A stretch of 64,000 bases of DNA. Source: Heterodera schachtii (Eukaryota; Nematoda; Chromadorea; Rhabditida; Heteroderidae). The notes beneath the pieces were generated by a model. That model made no database searches. It was given only the letters and a program-made list of their open reading frames with translations, and had not been told where the DNA came from. The stretch lies in the NCBI GenBank assembly GCA_023374025.1, contig SIJG01000058.1:379005-443004 (forward strand), written 5' to 3'. Shown piece by piece: positions 1 to 11,530 of the stretch. Numbering within the stretch: the first letter of the stretch is position 1; the number at the start of each line of letters is the position of its first letter. Made by a program: the position numbers and the translations under genes.

Positions 1-574
1 TAACCGATGAAATTGCTGATGATGGGCCAAATGCAACTGCTGGCCAAGCGTTGGCCAAATGGTTGCACACTCCGAGCAAAAATGGGCGACCGAAGCGATT
101 GTTTTGCTGTAATTTTTCGTATTCACCAAAAGTAAAATGGGTCAACAATTTCAAGAAGGTGTGAGCAGCACATTTTCATTAAACGACTTTGGTTGTTTCT
201 TGATTTTAACTTTTTTTAGTTTTTTACCCGTGCCACCGATTCTTCTGTCAGCTACAAAATTTATTTTGATTTTCGCGGGCAACCAAAATTACTAAAGCCA
301 TTTGAATTGGTGAACGAACAGACTAAAGAAAAGCTGACATTGGAGAAAGACTCACACCATCCTTGCAATTGGGTGATGAAGCGATGCCCAATTATTGGGG
401 AGATGGCGACGGTCCAATGGGAAAACGACGAAAATTCGGATGCCAATTTGAATAATGTCACATTTGCTTTATGGTATGGCCAATTTTTGATTTCATCAAC
501 TTTCTTTTAGGCCTTTGTCGTCCCAAGCGGAAGAAGGAGAAGAAGCGGGTCAATGCATCGAAAATGTCGTCTGA
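1..574 (+). CDS. Type A F-box-like gene, 3' part (cut by window edge)
   Basis: Only the last three exons are in the window. Exon 3 (1-158) enters mid-exon and shows DDGPNATAGQALAKWLHTP, then ends NFKK before a GTGTGAG donor. Exon 4 (220-473) gives TRATDSSVSYKI, FELVNEQTKEKLTL and NWVMKRCPIIGE. Exon 5 (511-574) encodes an acidic tail PLSSQAEEGEEAGQ and stops with TGA. Exon 4 lacks the usual NxIG end before its donor (GTATGG), so the join is slightly shorter than in sister genes but stays in frame. The F-box exon lies outside the window. I infer a substrate-binding role for this C-terminal region from the family pattern only. Confidence 0.75.
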
Positions 575-943
575 TTGTTGCGCGGAAGTGAATTAATTAA
601 TTATATTTTTCGAAATTTCGGCGCTAGTTAAAAGGAGTACTATTTTGAATTTATCAAAAAGTAAAAACAAAAGGGGGGACCCTTTTGGTTTGCATAATTT
701 TTTAATATATAGTGAAATTTTTTTTTTAAGGGTTTTGGGGCAAATGACTTCGAATAGGTGTCAGATTCGTGATCAGCGACCTCTAAAACCCCGGATAACA
801 AATTTTCACAATTCGGACAACTATGAAAAGAGTTATTTCCCAAAAATCAGAGCTATAGCCCAAAATTCCCTTTCCGCCATCAACGGAATTTGTGATTTTG
901 TCGACAAATAATTCATCCAATTCAAAAGTGTACTAAATTTTAG
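575..943. repeat. Intergenic stretch with a dispersed repeat fragment
   Basis: No gene is supported here. About 735-800 holds a piece of a dispersed repeat (GGTTTTGGGGC..., then CGTGATCAGCGACCTC) that recurs near 18060, 20880, 35350, 38290, 42130, 47960 and 53390. The best preserved version is the core of the inverted-repeat element at 38206-38664. Confidence 0.5.
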
Positions 944-1004
944 GCCATTGTCGCCACCAGCGGAAGAAAAAAAAGAAAAAGCGGATAAAAGCAACGAAAA
1001 TTAA
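944..1004 (+). pseudogene. Orphan type A terminal exon
   Basis: A TTTTAG acceptor is followed by GCCATTGTCGCCACCAGC and then codons for PLSPPAEEKKEKADKSNEN and TAA, which is the standard type A last exon. No matching exon 4 precedes it. It could act as an alternative last exon for the gene ending at 574, but a leftover of an unequal exchange is simpler. Confidence 0.6.
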
Positions 1005-1169
1005 TTATGTTTAAGAAATGGTCGACCCTCGCTAAGGAATTTGATTTGATCTTTCGTTTTATCTCAGAATTCACTCTCTCTCATTTGTTGGTTCTTTCGT
1101 TCGAATTTTACTATTGTTACTCCATTTCCGCCCGAAATTGACATTATAAAAAATTTTTTTTGTGTCGCG

Positions 1170-2228
1170 CTTTTTATAATAATTGAACGTGTTGAACTTG
1201 GCCTCAAATTGGCACTGATTTCCGACCGTTTCGATGGTTTAGTGGACGCGCATTTCGATGGCAAATCAGAATTGACAATTTGGAGACGAATCGCAATTCA
1301 CAAGGATGATGTCACAGGGGCGCCAGAATTATCTGTGTGTTTGGATTGGGCCAATTTTATGCTATTTCCGTTGCCCAACCATTCGCTGCACAACAAAATC
1401 CGCTTTAACGACCTTCGGATTCAGTAAAGCGTCATTTTTGTGTGTTTTTGAAAGTTTTCTGTATGTCGTTGTTCCCTTTTCAGCTACATTGACCAATCCG
1501 TCATTGCATTTCTCCGTTCCAACAAGCAAATTTGGGACAGAAGCGGCACCAAATTGGAGTTGTCCATTGCAAATGTTCAGCCATTTTGGGATGTTCCGTT
1601 CCACCAACTTTGGCCAATTTTTGCGACAAACATTCGCCACTTGCACTTTTTCAATGGCGATCATTTGGACCATTTGTTTCGCCGCACTTGGTCAAAAATT
1701 CTCACCGATCTCAACATTAATTCAATCAGTTCCGGTTATTTGTTGTTGCTCGATGCGACTGATGATTTTGATGGATCAAATGCAATTTCTGCTGGCCAAG
1801 CTTTGTACAAATGGCTGCACACTCCGACAGCAAATGGCCAACCGAAGCGATTGCGTTGCCAAAATTATTTGAAATCACCAAATGCCGAATGGGTCAACAA
1901 CTTCAAAAAGGTGTGTTTGAATTAGCGAACGAACGGACCAAGGAAAAGCTGACACTGATCAAAGAAAGCCAAAATCATTGGGATGAGCTATGGATAATGA
2001 AACGGTGCCAAAATGGGGAGACGGAGACGGCGGTTCCATGGAAGAAAGAAAATTTGAACGATGTCAGCATTTGTTTGCATGTTGCCAATTGCATTGGGTG
2101 AGCAATAAATAAAAAACATTGTATTTTATTTAAATAAATCAAATTGCGCTTAATTTAGGCCATTGTCTCCGCCACCAGCAGAAGAAGCGGGACAAAGCAT
2201 CGAAAAAGGGGCGTCTTCTGACAAATGA
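1170..2228 (+). pseudogene. Type A F-box-like pseudogene, truncated 5' end and internal deletion
   Basis: The first half of the F-box is missing. Homology begins at IERVELGLKLALISDRF (about 1182) and runs to 1423. Exon 3 (1484-1910) is complete, from YIDQSVIAFLRSNKQIWDRS to NNFKK. It then fuses directly, one base out of frame, to the middle of exon 4 (FELANERTKEKLTL), so intron 3 and about 25 codons of exon 4 have been deleted. The rest of exon 4 ends at 2097 and the tail exon is 2159-2228 (PLSPPPAEEAGQ...). Missing start, missing half F-box and the out-of-frame fusion argue against a working gene. Confidence 0.7.
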
Positions 2229-2239
2229 GTGACGGACAA

Positions 2240-2395
2240 ACGAACGACAACACAAACAGTGATCAGCAGAAGAAATGAATGAATTAATTAATTGAGAAAT
2301 GATCGATCATAATTCAGCAGTGATAATAATGTATTTTATGAAGAAATTCACAAATATGTGTTCATTTAAATAAATTGGAGGTAGAATCGCGTTTT
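2240..2395 (+). repeat. Left arm of a gene-flank inverted duplication
   Basis: This type A 3' flank (GATCAGCAGAAGAAATGAAT, ATGATCGATCATAATTCA, then AATAAATTGGAGGTA) reappears reverse-complemented at about 3340-3480. The arms are about 140 bp and flank the minus-strand exon fragment at 2445-2690. Confidence 0.7.
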
Positions 2396-2444
2396 GTTCG
2401 GGTTGAGTTAGAATTTTTTCAGTCAGTTTTTCCGAAAGATCGAA

Positions 2445-2690
2445 ATGAAATGTCCAACAAATTTTATCACCCAAATTTTCGTCCTCCCAATTAATCGCCG
2501 TCGTCGTCTCCCCAATTTGGCATCGTTTCATCTTCCATCGGTTGTCCCAGGCATTTTTGCTTGTTTTTCTCATCAATGTCAGCTTTTCCTTGGTCCTTTC
2601 GTTCACCAATTCAAATGGTACAATTGATGTTGGATTATAATTATAAGGTCCAAGTCGAATTTTGTAGCTGGCGTAAGAAGTGGCGGTGTG
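2445..2690 (-). pseudogene. Solo type A exon 4 fragment
   Basis: On the minus strand the codons read ATSYASYKIRLG, FELVNERTKEKLTL and KMKRCQIGETTTAINWED, the exon 4 signature. No splice-linked exon 3 or 5 is present on this strand, so it is a detached fragment carried in the inverted duplication. Confidence 0.65.
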
Positions 2691-2699
2691 CCATCAATA

Positions 2700-3339
2700 C
2701 CCACAGAATTGCCAATTTTACCGATACCGAAAAATGACCCCGAGAAACGATATGAGACCAAAAATCGAGAAATTTCTCGACTCGGGAATCGAGAATTCAT
2801 TTATGTTATGCCTTAGGATAATTCTAATTTCTAATGATTTGTTGAAATAAATATACTTACAATTAGCTATTTCAAAGATTGTTTGAGTATTGCTTTTACT
2901 GATCCGTGCGCGGCAGTGCCGGCCCTAAAACTCCTAGATTTTCTTTAAAAAATTGTCTCAAAAGCGCAAATGTTGGACAAAATCTGTTAACAGTTTTAAA
3001 AGACCAAGGATCGACATCCAGACAAAATCGGGATTTGAATCTCGGTGCCAAGGTTTAAAACACGCAAAACCGGGCCTCATCCCAGTGATCCTATCCCGGT
3101 TCCCGACCTGTAAAATATCAATTTTTGAGATATTTTGTCTTGATTCTTAAACTTGTTTTGTAGTTTTTTGAGAATTTTTTTTTTGAGCCCGGATGGGATT
3201 GGGATTTTTATTGTATAAAATATTGATCTCGCGGGATCCTGCACTTAAATCATATTTGCGGGGACAGGAGAACCCGGAAACATTTATTTATACTGAAGTT
3301 TTTAAGATTTTTTTAATATATATTATTTTTCGAATAGTT
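2700..3339. other. Non-coding stretch with degenerate repeats
   Basis: I see no credible gene. There are imperfect repeats around GAAATTTCTCGACTCGGGAA and decayed CGGGAT/CCCGG-rich patches (3020-3250), similar in style to the subterminal repeats of the hAT-like elements further right. Confidence 0.4.
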
Positions 3340-3480
3340 TGCCATTTTTAATACCTCCAATTTATTTAAATGAACACATATTTGCGCGATTTCTTCATAC
3401 AATACATTATTATCACTGTTGAATTATGATCGATCATTTCTCAATTTAATTCATTTCTTCTGCTGATCACTGATCACTGT
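3340..3480 (-). repeat. Right arm of the gene-flank inverted duplication
   Basis: Reverse complement of 2240-2395, including TGATCGATCATTTCTCAATT and the GATCAGCAGAAG stretch. It sits about 230 bp downstream of the minus-strand gene ending at 3706. Confidence 0.7.
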
Positions 3481-3705
3481 TGGCCCGTTTCGGGGGCGGG
3501 GTGGAGGAGTGAAACACCTTAACTACTGTATTTCCAAATTCACTAGACAAAAAATAAAACAAATTGCCACAACAAAAAAACACACAAAATAAATGTGTAT
3601 ATTATAGAACGAAAGAATTAACAAGGCATTTTTAAGAGAAAATAAGCACAACAAATTGAGATCGATCTCAAATATAATTAATTCAATCATTCATTTCCGT
3701 ACACT

Positions 3706-5126
3706 TCAGACGACATTTTCGTTGCTTCGATCCGCTTCATCTTTTTCTTCTTCTTCCGCTGGTGGCGACAATGGCCTAAAATTAATTAATTGTATTTTAT
3801 TTTTCGACAAAATCAAATGCTATTGCTGCTGCTCACCCAATGGATTTATTGAAACTCCAAAGATCAAAAATGATATTGTTCAAATTGGCACTCGGCTTTT
3901 CGCAGTGTTCCCATTTAACTTCTGGCACCAGTCGCCGTCTCCCCAATTGGGCACCGTTGCAACAGCCAATTATACACTATTTCGTTGGATGATGCTTCGG
4001 TCTTCTGTTTCAATGTCAGCTTCTCATTCGTCACTTTGTTCATCAATTCAAATTTTTCGTTTGGCATTGTGTCCACAAGAAAAAAAAGTTGAATTTTGTA
4101 ACTGACCGAAGTGGTGGCACGACGGAATGCCTAAACACAAAAATTGGTAAAACAAAAACAAATTGCGAAAATTCTTGCGAGACGACCTCTTTGAAGCTGT
4201 TGACCCATCCGAGATTCAGTGGAGAATTAAAGTAATACAATTCCTTCGGTTGTCCATTTTTGCTCGGAGTGTGCAACCATTTGGTCAACGCTTGGGCAGC
4301 AGTTGGATTCAGCACTTCAAAATCGGCAATTCCTTCTGGGCACAGACGACCAGAATCAATTGAATTCAATTGGTCGCAATCAGTGAGAAATGTCGGTGAA
4401 GTGCGACGACGCAAATTGTCCAAAGAATCGCCATCATCAAAGCTCAAGTGGCGAATGTTGGTAGCAAAAATTGGCCAAATTTCATGGACAAAAAAATCCC
4501 AAATTGGCTGATCATTATACTCGGTTTTGTATGGCCACAATGTCAATTTGGTGCCCATTCTGTCCCAAATTCGCTTGTTGGAACGAAAAAATGCGAGCAC
4601 AGAGTGATCAATGTAGCTGAAGAAATATTAGAATGCTTTAATAGGTATATCAAAAGGTTCAAAATTACTCGATATAAAGGTAATGAAAACGAATTTTGTT
4701 GTGCAACGGACGATTCGGCATCGAAAATTGCACAAAATTGCCATGGATCAGTACAATCGGAAATTTCACAACATTGTCACCCAACGGAAACGGTACAGTC
4801 GGCAATTCTTCCAAATAATTGTCATTGTCACTGATCCATACAGATAATATCGGCTTTGATCCATTTTCGTTTGCATTTCGTCCTTTGTCCTTGCGAATTT
4901 CGATTGTTCTCCAAATTGTCAATTCCGTCGTTTTTCCATCAAAATGTGCGTCCACTAAAATGTCAAAACGGTCGGAAAGCAATGCCATTTTGAGTCCAAG
5001 TTGGGCATGGTCAAATGATGGCAGAATGTCCATCCAAACGTCGCTACAAATCCAACTGAAACATAAAAAAATTGGGAAAATGAAAAATTTGTAATTTACA
5101 AAAAAAATTCCTTACCGTCTGTTCAT
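3706..5126 (-). CDS. Type A F-box-like gene with one frameshift in exon 4
   Basis: Exons on the minus strand: 5126-5116 (MNR plus split codon), 5055-4669, 4616-4187, 4130-3837, 3775-3706. Exon 2 opens WICSDVWMDILPSFDHAQLG and LLSDRFDILVDAHFDG, which fits the F-box pattern (hydrophobic ILP turn, then LALLS.RF..LV). The exon is longer than usual because of an insertion before the PNRPLHNKIRF end. Exon 4 starts AFRRATTSVSYKI and carries NWLLQRCPIGETAT. Four extra bases next to that motif (about 3915-3925) put the last 50 codons out of frame and create an early TAA; the family sequence resumes in another frame. The tail exon is acidic (PLSPPAEEEEKDEADRSNENVV). Either a recent pseudogene or an assembly indel. 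Confidence 0.75.
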
Positions 5127-5176
5127 TTTTGCGATATGTATTATGAATGAAAAAGTCTTTTTGACTTCTTTATATA
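5124..5176 (-). promoter_or_regulatory. Type A core promoter block
   Basis: TATATAAAG (5176-5168) is followed by AGTCAAAAAGACTT, a short self-complementary segment, then ATTCATAATAC and the start codon at 5126. The same arrangement occurs before the starts at 7822, 36100 and 43893, always with the TATA box 45-50 bp upstream of ATG. Initiation site and 5' UTR length are inferred. Confidence 0.7.
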
Positions 5177-5329
5177 CCCAAAAAAAAATGACAGGATTTA
5201 AAAGGGATGAGAAAAGGTAGATTAAAATGGTCTGCTGGCCAAAAATAATGGCCATAATTATGCGTACATTAAATAATGGGGAATGGCGTTCTGCTAATTG
5301 ATTGTTCATGGTTAATTTGTGCCTCTCAA

Positions 5330-5695
5330 ATGGTTGTGTGAAATCAGGATTCAGAGACGACCGGAATTAATAGAAACATAAAAGATGCAGTAATAAATCT
5401 CGGAATAACTTTTTTTATTCGTACAATTAATCCGTGGAATTTCTTACCCAAAACAGCTATGGAAATCGGAACTTTAGCTAAATTTAAAAATTTTGTGAAA
5501 GAATTTTATTTAGAAAATAAGTCCTGAGTGTAATTCATCCCTTTTTTATTTTATTTTATGTATTATTTACTGTATTGACCATATCATATTTTTCTAATTG
5601 TATTCATTACTTTGTTTTCCGCTATAAGTGCAACTTGTTGCTTGTGGTTTGCTCAAATAAATTAAATTGTCCAAAATGAAAAAAAAAAATTTTTT
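5330..5695 (+). mobile_element. 5'-truncated non-LTR retrotransposon tail
   Basis: The + frame encodes FIRTINPWNFLPKTAMEIGT followed by LAKFKNFVKEFYLENKS and TGA (5524). The R..N.WN.LP...FK pattern is typical of the far C-terminus of non-LTR reverse transcriptases. The following AT-rich stretch ends ATAAATTAAATTGTCC and an A-run near 5690, like a retroposed 3' end. All catalytic domains are gone. Confidence 0.5.
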
Positions 5696-5974
5696 TGTCA
5701 TTTAAACCCAGGCTCAATTAAAAATTTGAAAAATATAGCGACAGCAAATCTGACATTGTTCCGATTTTTTCTTTCGAAGAGATAATGCTAGATTATCACA
5801 ATTATTTATTTACATACACATAAAATACAATGGAAATGGACGAATTTGTGGCAAAAAATCAAAGATCAAATACATACGAACATTAGGCAATATTGAAATA
5901 GCACAGTGCCAACATCATTTTGATTACATAATCGCATCAATCAAATTAATTAATTGATTTATTTCTGCTGTTGA

Positions 5975-7434
5975 TCAGTGATCACTCGGCCCGGGAGAAG
6001 CGGCGTCGAGAAGACTGAAAAAATGATGATTCATTCTATTGCACTTGAAGACCATCAATATTCAACAATTAAAAAAAATTGTTCACCCCTCGTCAAATCC
6101 GCCGTCTCTGATCAAAAAACGAATATGATTCATTGGATCATCATTCAATAATTCATCCCTCACATTTTCCCATTTTCGCTGATCCCATCCAATTGGAGAA
6201 CGCGTGAGACAAAATTCATCGGTGTCATATTGTTCCAGTGTCAATTGCTCCCCAGTCACATCGTTGATCAGATCAAATGGCGCAACTGAGTCAATTAAAG
6301 TAGCCGAAAATCTCATGAAAATGCGGAAAGTAATTGGCGAAGAAGCATTTGAAAATGCCTAAATAAATGGGACAAAAATCACAAAAAAAGGAATGATCCA
6401 CCGTTTTTAGCTGTTCCACCGTTGAAGACCATTGCTCATGTGAATTAACAAAGCATCGGAACCACTTTGGCAGACCATCCGGACAGGGCATGAACAACCA
6501 TTTGGTCAAAGCTTGGCCATCCGACGCATTGGCACTTTCATCAGGCGGAAAGGCGGGCAGAATGGCATCAATGAAAGAGACAAAGCGAATTGATGAACAA
6601 TCGGTGAGCAGTGACGGGGCCAATTGGCGCAAACGCCGAAAAGTGATGGCATTAAAACCAATCACACGAATGCTGAAGTCGTGAAGAATTGGCCAAATGT
6701 TGAGCAAAAAGTAGTCCAAAATGGGAACATTTACAGTGACAATGATCAAATCGATGGCACAAATGGCGAAAATACGGCGAAAACGGCGGAAAAATGCGAT
6801 GACATTTTGATCGATGTAACTGAAAATGTGATGGTCACAAATCCAATTCAATCAATCGTTCTTACAGGATCTGAATGCGTTTGAATCCGATGACTTTATT
6901 CGGCAACGGATTTTGTGGGATTGGCAATGGATTTCCATCGGATTTGACAATTTGCATTTTCTTCGTGCCATTCTCTCCAATATCCCATTGAATTTTAAAT
7001 TGTTTCTCCAACGTCCATTTGCGTGTCTTGAAATGTTCCTCCACGTATAAGTCAAAGCGGCGGTTGATCAGTGCAATTTCGAGGCCAAGCTGAGAAGGCG
7101 CAAGAAAATCAAACACCAAAAGCCAACAATCGGCAGAGATAAAGCTGAAAAATTGAAGTATTTTTCGAAATTTTTATTTAATTTTTTACATTTTTTTGCG
7201 AGGGCGTCGAAGGCTTTTGAATGAATGAATTAAAGGGTCAAAGATCAATGTGAGGGAATCAAAAAGTGAAATTTTAGTTATTTTTGATGGCCGATGAAGC
7301 TAATTACTTCAAAATTGATTTCGGACTGTTTAAAACATTTCATTTTGCAATTTTGGCAACAAAAATTGAGCAAAAGAAATGTGAAACGTCAGAAAAATCT
7401 GGAAATAATAAACGTACCGAATTGCTGAAGGCAT
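5975..7434 (-). CDS. Type B F-box-like gene, membrane exon degenerate
   Basis: Minus-strand exons: 7434-7418 (MPSAI plus split codon), 7144-6866 (F-box), 6819-6402, 6358-6087, 6014-5975. The F-box exon reads FISADCWLLVFDFLAPSQLG then LINRRFDLYVEEHF. Exon 3 begins YIDQNVIAFFRRF and has the type B landmarks FRRLRQLAPSLL and ASDGQALTKWL. Exon 4 gives AFSNASSPITFRI, FDLINDVTGEQLTL and SPIGWDQRKWENV. The tail is LLDAASPGPSDH. The exon that encodes the membrane helix in sister genes survives only as LIFDPLI...KSLRRPRKK (about 7197-7255); the hydrophobic core is missing, so this copy may be soluble or inactive. Confidence 0.75.
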
Positions 7435-7514
7435 TTTGCAGCAACAAAATGAGCGGGGAAATATCGGTTAAAATGAATGAACGAATGAATGGAATGAAGA
7501 GGAGGGGAAGAAAA

Positions 7515-7540
7515 AGGCATTTTTATACAAAAATATTAGC
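7515..7540 (-). promoter_or_regulatory. Type B core promoter motif
   Basis: On the minus strand CGCTAATATTTTTG is followed immediately by TATAAAAATGCC, about 80 bp before the start codon. The same two-part motif lies before the type B genes at 20353, 48793 and 60166. Confidence 0.65.
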
Positions 7541-7771
7541 GTACATTGAATGATTACCAAAATGCTTTCATATGCAAAACAATTAAGAATTAATGAATCT
7601 GCAAAAGTGAAACGAAAGCAAATTTTGTTGAGCAGCGAATCGTCCGGCAACGGAAATGCCACAAATTGTTCATTTTTTGCGCTAATTACTAATTAGCACA
7701 ATTTACATGTTTTCCATTAAATGAGAGCATCAAACCAAATTCCAAATTTTCTTATTTTTTGTTTTTATGGG

Positions 7772-7821
7772 TATATAAAGAGGTCAAAAAGACTTTTTCA
7801 TTCATAATACATATCGCAAAA
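7772..7821 (+). promoter_or_regulatory. Type A core promoter block
   Basis: TATATAAAG at 7772-7780, then AGGTCAAAAAGACTTTTTCA and CATAATAC, leading to the ATG at 7822. It is the mirror of the block at 5176-5124, nearly base for base. Confidence 0.75.
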
Positions 7822-9086
7822 ATGAACAGACGGTAAGGAATTTTTTTTAAATTACAAATTTTTCATTTACCCATATTATTTTTTAACGCATTTCAGTTGG
7901 ATTTGTAGCGACGTGTGGATGGACATTCTTCCATCTTTTGACCATGCTCAACTTGGACTCAAAATGGCATTGCTTTCTGATCGTTTCGACTTTTTGGTGG
8001 ACAAACATTTTGATGGCAAAAGCGAATTGACAATTTGGAGAACAATCAAAATTCGCAAGGACAAAGGACCAAAAGCGAAACTGTCTGTACGGATCGATGG
8101 CAAACTTGTTTATTTTCCGCTGCCGGACCATTCGTTGCCAAACAAAATTCGATTTCATTTCCTTTATATTGAGTAATTTGAACTTTTGATATATTAAAGC
8201 ATTTTTTTCTTCAGCTACATTGACTATTTCGTCATTAAATTGCTCCGTGCCAACAAGCAAATTTGGGACAGAAGTGGCACCAATTTGGCATTGTTTGTGC
8301 GTTCAGCCAAACCAACTAATGTCCAGCCAATTTGGGATGTTTTGGTTCGCGAAATTTGGCCACTTTTTGCGACAAATATTCGCCATTTGGCCATTCATAA
8401 AACCGATGCTTTGGACAATTTGCGTCGCCGCATTTCCCCAACATTTCTCACCGATTGCGACCAATTGAATTCAATCGATGCCGGTCTTCTGTTCCCAGAT
8501 GGAATTGCTGACGATGGGCCAAATGCAACTGCTGGCCAAGTGTTGACCAAATGGCTTCACACGCCGAGCAAAAATGGGCAACCGAAGGAATTGTATCGCA
8601 ATGATTATGTGGGTCCACTGAATCTCGGATGGGTCAACAGCTTCAAAGAGGTCGTCTCGCAAGAATTTTCGTCAATTTGTTTTTGTTTTACCAATTTTTT
8701 GCTTAGACATTTCTCCGTGCCACCACTTCTGTCCGTTACCATATTCAACTTTATTTTCGTGTGGACACAATGCCAACTGAGCCATTTGAATTGGTAAACG
8801 AAGTGACGAAAGAAAAGCTGACACTGAAACAGAAGACCGAAGCATCATCCAACGAAATAGTCTATAATTGGCTGTTGCAACGGTGCCCAATTGGGGAGAC
8901 GGCGAAGGCAGCACTTAAATGGGAAGACAGCGAAAATTGGCGTGCCAATGCCAATACGAACAATATCAGATTTGATCTGTGGATTTTCAGTGAAACCATT
9001 GGGTGAGCAGCAAAACAGCGATTTTTGATTTTGCAAAAAAAAATTTTTAAATTAATTTTAGGCCATTGTTGCCACCAGCGAAATAA
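7822..9086 (+). CDS. Type A F-box-like protein, intact
   Basis: Exons 7822-7832, 7897-8172, 8215-8650, 8707-9002 and 9062-9086 sum to 348 codons (347 residues). Residues 1-50 hold the F-box-like segment (MNRRWICSDVWMDILPSFDH, ALLSDRFDFLVD). F-box proteins normally bind SKP1 in SCF ubiquitin ligases, with the C-terminal part choosing the substrate; that role is inferred here. The YIDYFVIKLLRANKQIWDRS exon follows, with IWPLFATNIRHL and GPNATAGQVLTKWLHTP. Exon 4 has TFLRATTSVRYHI, FELVNEVTKEKLTL and NWLLQRCPIGETAKAA. The tail is cut to PLLPPAK because a base lost in GCGGAAGAA creates TAA, removing the acidic end. Intron 3 uses a GTCGTC donor. Confidence 0.85.
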
Positions 9087-9342
9087 GAAAAAGGAGAAGA
9101 AGCGGATCAGAGCAGCGGAGATGAATAATTAATTTTAGAAATAATCGATCCCATTTGTTGTGCTTATTTTCTCTTGGAAATGCTTTTGTTGATTCTTTCG
9201 TTTGAATATATGTACAAAATATAAATTTATTTGCTTGCTTTTTGTGTGAGAATTTCTTGGTACCAATGAATGAAAAGTTTGAGTTTATAGAATTATTTTT
9301 TTATTTTTACTTAAGGCTATAGGAAAAAATAATTTACGAATA

Positions 9343-9441
9343 CCGTATTTCATGAAATACAACCCCCCCCCTAAATAAAGCCGCCCTTTTGAAAGGGGTT
9401 GAAAATAAAGCCCACGGGGGGTTCTATTTTAGGAAATACGG
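9343..9441. mobile_element. Short inverted-repeat element with TA flanks
   Basis: CCGTATTTC at 9343 and GAAATACGG ending at 9441 form terminal inverted repeats, each flanked by TA (9341-9342 and 9442-9443). The 99-bp interior contains a C-run and AATAAAGCC repeated twice. TA duplications suggest a Tc1/mariner-related miniature element; no coding capacity. Confidence 0.5.
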
Positions 9442-9669
9442 TATACTCGAAGAAAGTTGAATTTCGTTTTTTGCTCATTGAACTGCTTTAATTTAATTAG
9501 TAACATTTTCAATAAGATATATTAAATAATGGATCTTTTATTCGAACGAAAGAATCAACAAAAGATTTTGGAGAAAAGCGAGCACCAGATCAGCTTCCTA
9601 TTGGCGAAATCTTTGATCATTTCTCATATATAATTATTTTTCATTGCTTTGATCCGCTTCTTCTTTTTC

Positions 9670-10915
9670 TTATTCCGCTGGCGGCGACAATGGCCTAAAT
9701 TTATTTCATTTTTAATTTAACGACAATCAAAAATTGCTGTTGCTGCTCACCCGATGCAGTGCTTTCCACCCAAATCAAACCGGACACTGTTCAAATTGGC
9801 ATCCGAATTTTCGTGGTTTTTCCACTTAATTGGCGTCGTCGCCGTCTCCCCAATTGGGCACCGTTTCAGCAGCCAATCATTACCAAATAATTGCATAAAG
9901 CCATCTCCACGCTTCATCAGTGTCAGCTTCTCATTAGTCCGTTCGTTCACAAAATCAAATGGCTCAATCTGTTCGTTCACCAATTCAAAGGGCGACAAGA
10001 AAAGTTTAAAACAAATTTTGTAGCTGACAGAAGTGGTGGCACGGCAAAATGTCTAAACAAAACAAAGCCATCAATTAATTATAAATATGGCTGATCACTT
10101 CTTTGAAATGGTTGATCCATTCGGAATTTGAAAAAGAATTCCAACGCAATTCCTTCGGTTGCACATTTTTTGTCGGAGTGTGTAACCATTTGGCCAACGC
10201 TTGGCCAGCAGAAATTGCATTTGGCCCATCGTCAGCGATCACATCGGGGAATAGAGCACCAGAATCGATCGAAGTCAATTGGTCGCAATTAGTGAGAATT
10301 GTCGGTGAAACCAAACGAAGCAAATTGTCCAAATGATCGCCATCTTTGAAAGTGAAATGGCGAATGTTTGTCGCAAAAATTGGCCAAATTTCTCGGGCCA
10401 AAACATCCCAAATTTGTTGGTCATTTCCAATAGACAATTCCAAATTGATGCCATTTCTGTCCCAAATGTGCTTGTTGGAACGGAGAAATTCGAGCACAAA
10501 GTGATCAATGTACCTGAAGAATACAAAAAATGCTTTAATATAAAACAAAAATTTAAAATTACTCAATGTTGAGGTCCTTAAAACGGATTTTGTTTGGCAG
10601 CGGATGCTCAGGCAATGGAAACAAATTTTTCGAAACGACATATACTATTGGTTTTGGTCCAGTTAATTCGTCCTTGAAAATTCTTATTTGTCTCCAAATT
10701 GTCAATTCGCGTAATCCATCAAAATGCGCGTCCACCAAAACATCGAAACGATCGGAAAGCAATGCAATTTTGAGTCCGAGTTGGGGACGGTCAAAAGATG
10801 GCAGAATGTCCATCCAAACGTCGCTACAAATCCAGCTGAAACATAAAAAGAAATTTTGAAAAATGAAAAATTTGTAATTTAATTTTCAAAAAATTCCTTA
10901 CCGTCGATTCATCAT
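9670..10915 (-). CDS. Type A F-box-like protein, intact, with a duplicated motif
   Basis: Minus exons 10915-10902 (MMNR), 10835-10563, 10513-10099, 10052-9751, 9694-9670 sum to 343 codons (342 residues). The F-box exon reads WICSDVWMDILPSFDRPQLG. Exon 3 has YIDHFVLEFLRSNKHIWDRN and ALFPDVIADDGPNAISAGQA. Exon 4 carries a local duplication of the conserved motif: PFELVNEQIE is followed at once by PFDFVNERTNEKLTL. The tail ends early (PLSPPAE) at a TAA. No TATATAAAG block is visible upstream; the flank from 10916 is simply AT-rich, so expression is doubtful even though the frame is open. Confidence 0.83.
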
Positions 10916-11530
10916 TTTTGTTGCAACTTTAGAGCACAATTAAAACTTTTTCTAATTGATTTGTGTGACAAATCAATAATTGCCCTTCAAATCTTTTTAA
11001 ACAATAAGTAAATTTCTATATTGTCACTGAAATGGAATTGAAAAAATTGGGGTAGAAAAAAATCGTCAAAAATATGTTAAAAAAAAAGTTCTAGAAACCG
11101 AGATGGACTCTCTGATTGGGTTTTTCTGGATTTGGTAACACTCACCGAAATCGATTCAAATCATTCAGGGCCAATGTTCTTCACCACTGCCCAGTTATTT
11201 TTTTTTAATTTATATAAATGCGAATTTTGTCGAAAATTGAATTTTCGATTTTTTGGCAGAGAGAGAAATATATAATTGATAATTGGACGCATAAAAATGG
11301 TTGAACGTATAAAGTGAAAAAAAACAACAATATTTTTACAAATCTTCGTCTGTTTTTTGCACAAAAAATGTGATGAATTTCTGTTTCAAAATTGTTTTTT
11401 GCTTTCTTTTTGCTCTCTCATTTTCCCCAACTCTCTCTTTTTAAGTTACATAACAACAAAGTTTTGCCTTGCCTTTTGTGACACACCAATCAATAGGAAA
11501 AGTGAAAAGTGTGCTAAATAAGCCACCAAA
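10916..11530. other. Intergenic region between divergent type A genes
   Basis: The flanking genes point away from each other. I find no ORF with family support and no TATATAAAG block. GAGAGAGAAATATATAATTG (11261-11280) is the only TATA-like stretch. Confidence 0.35.
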
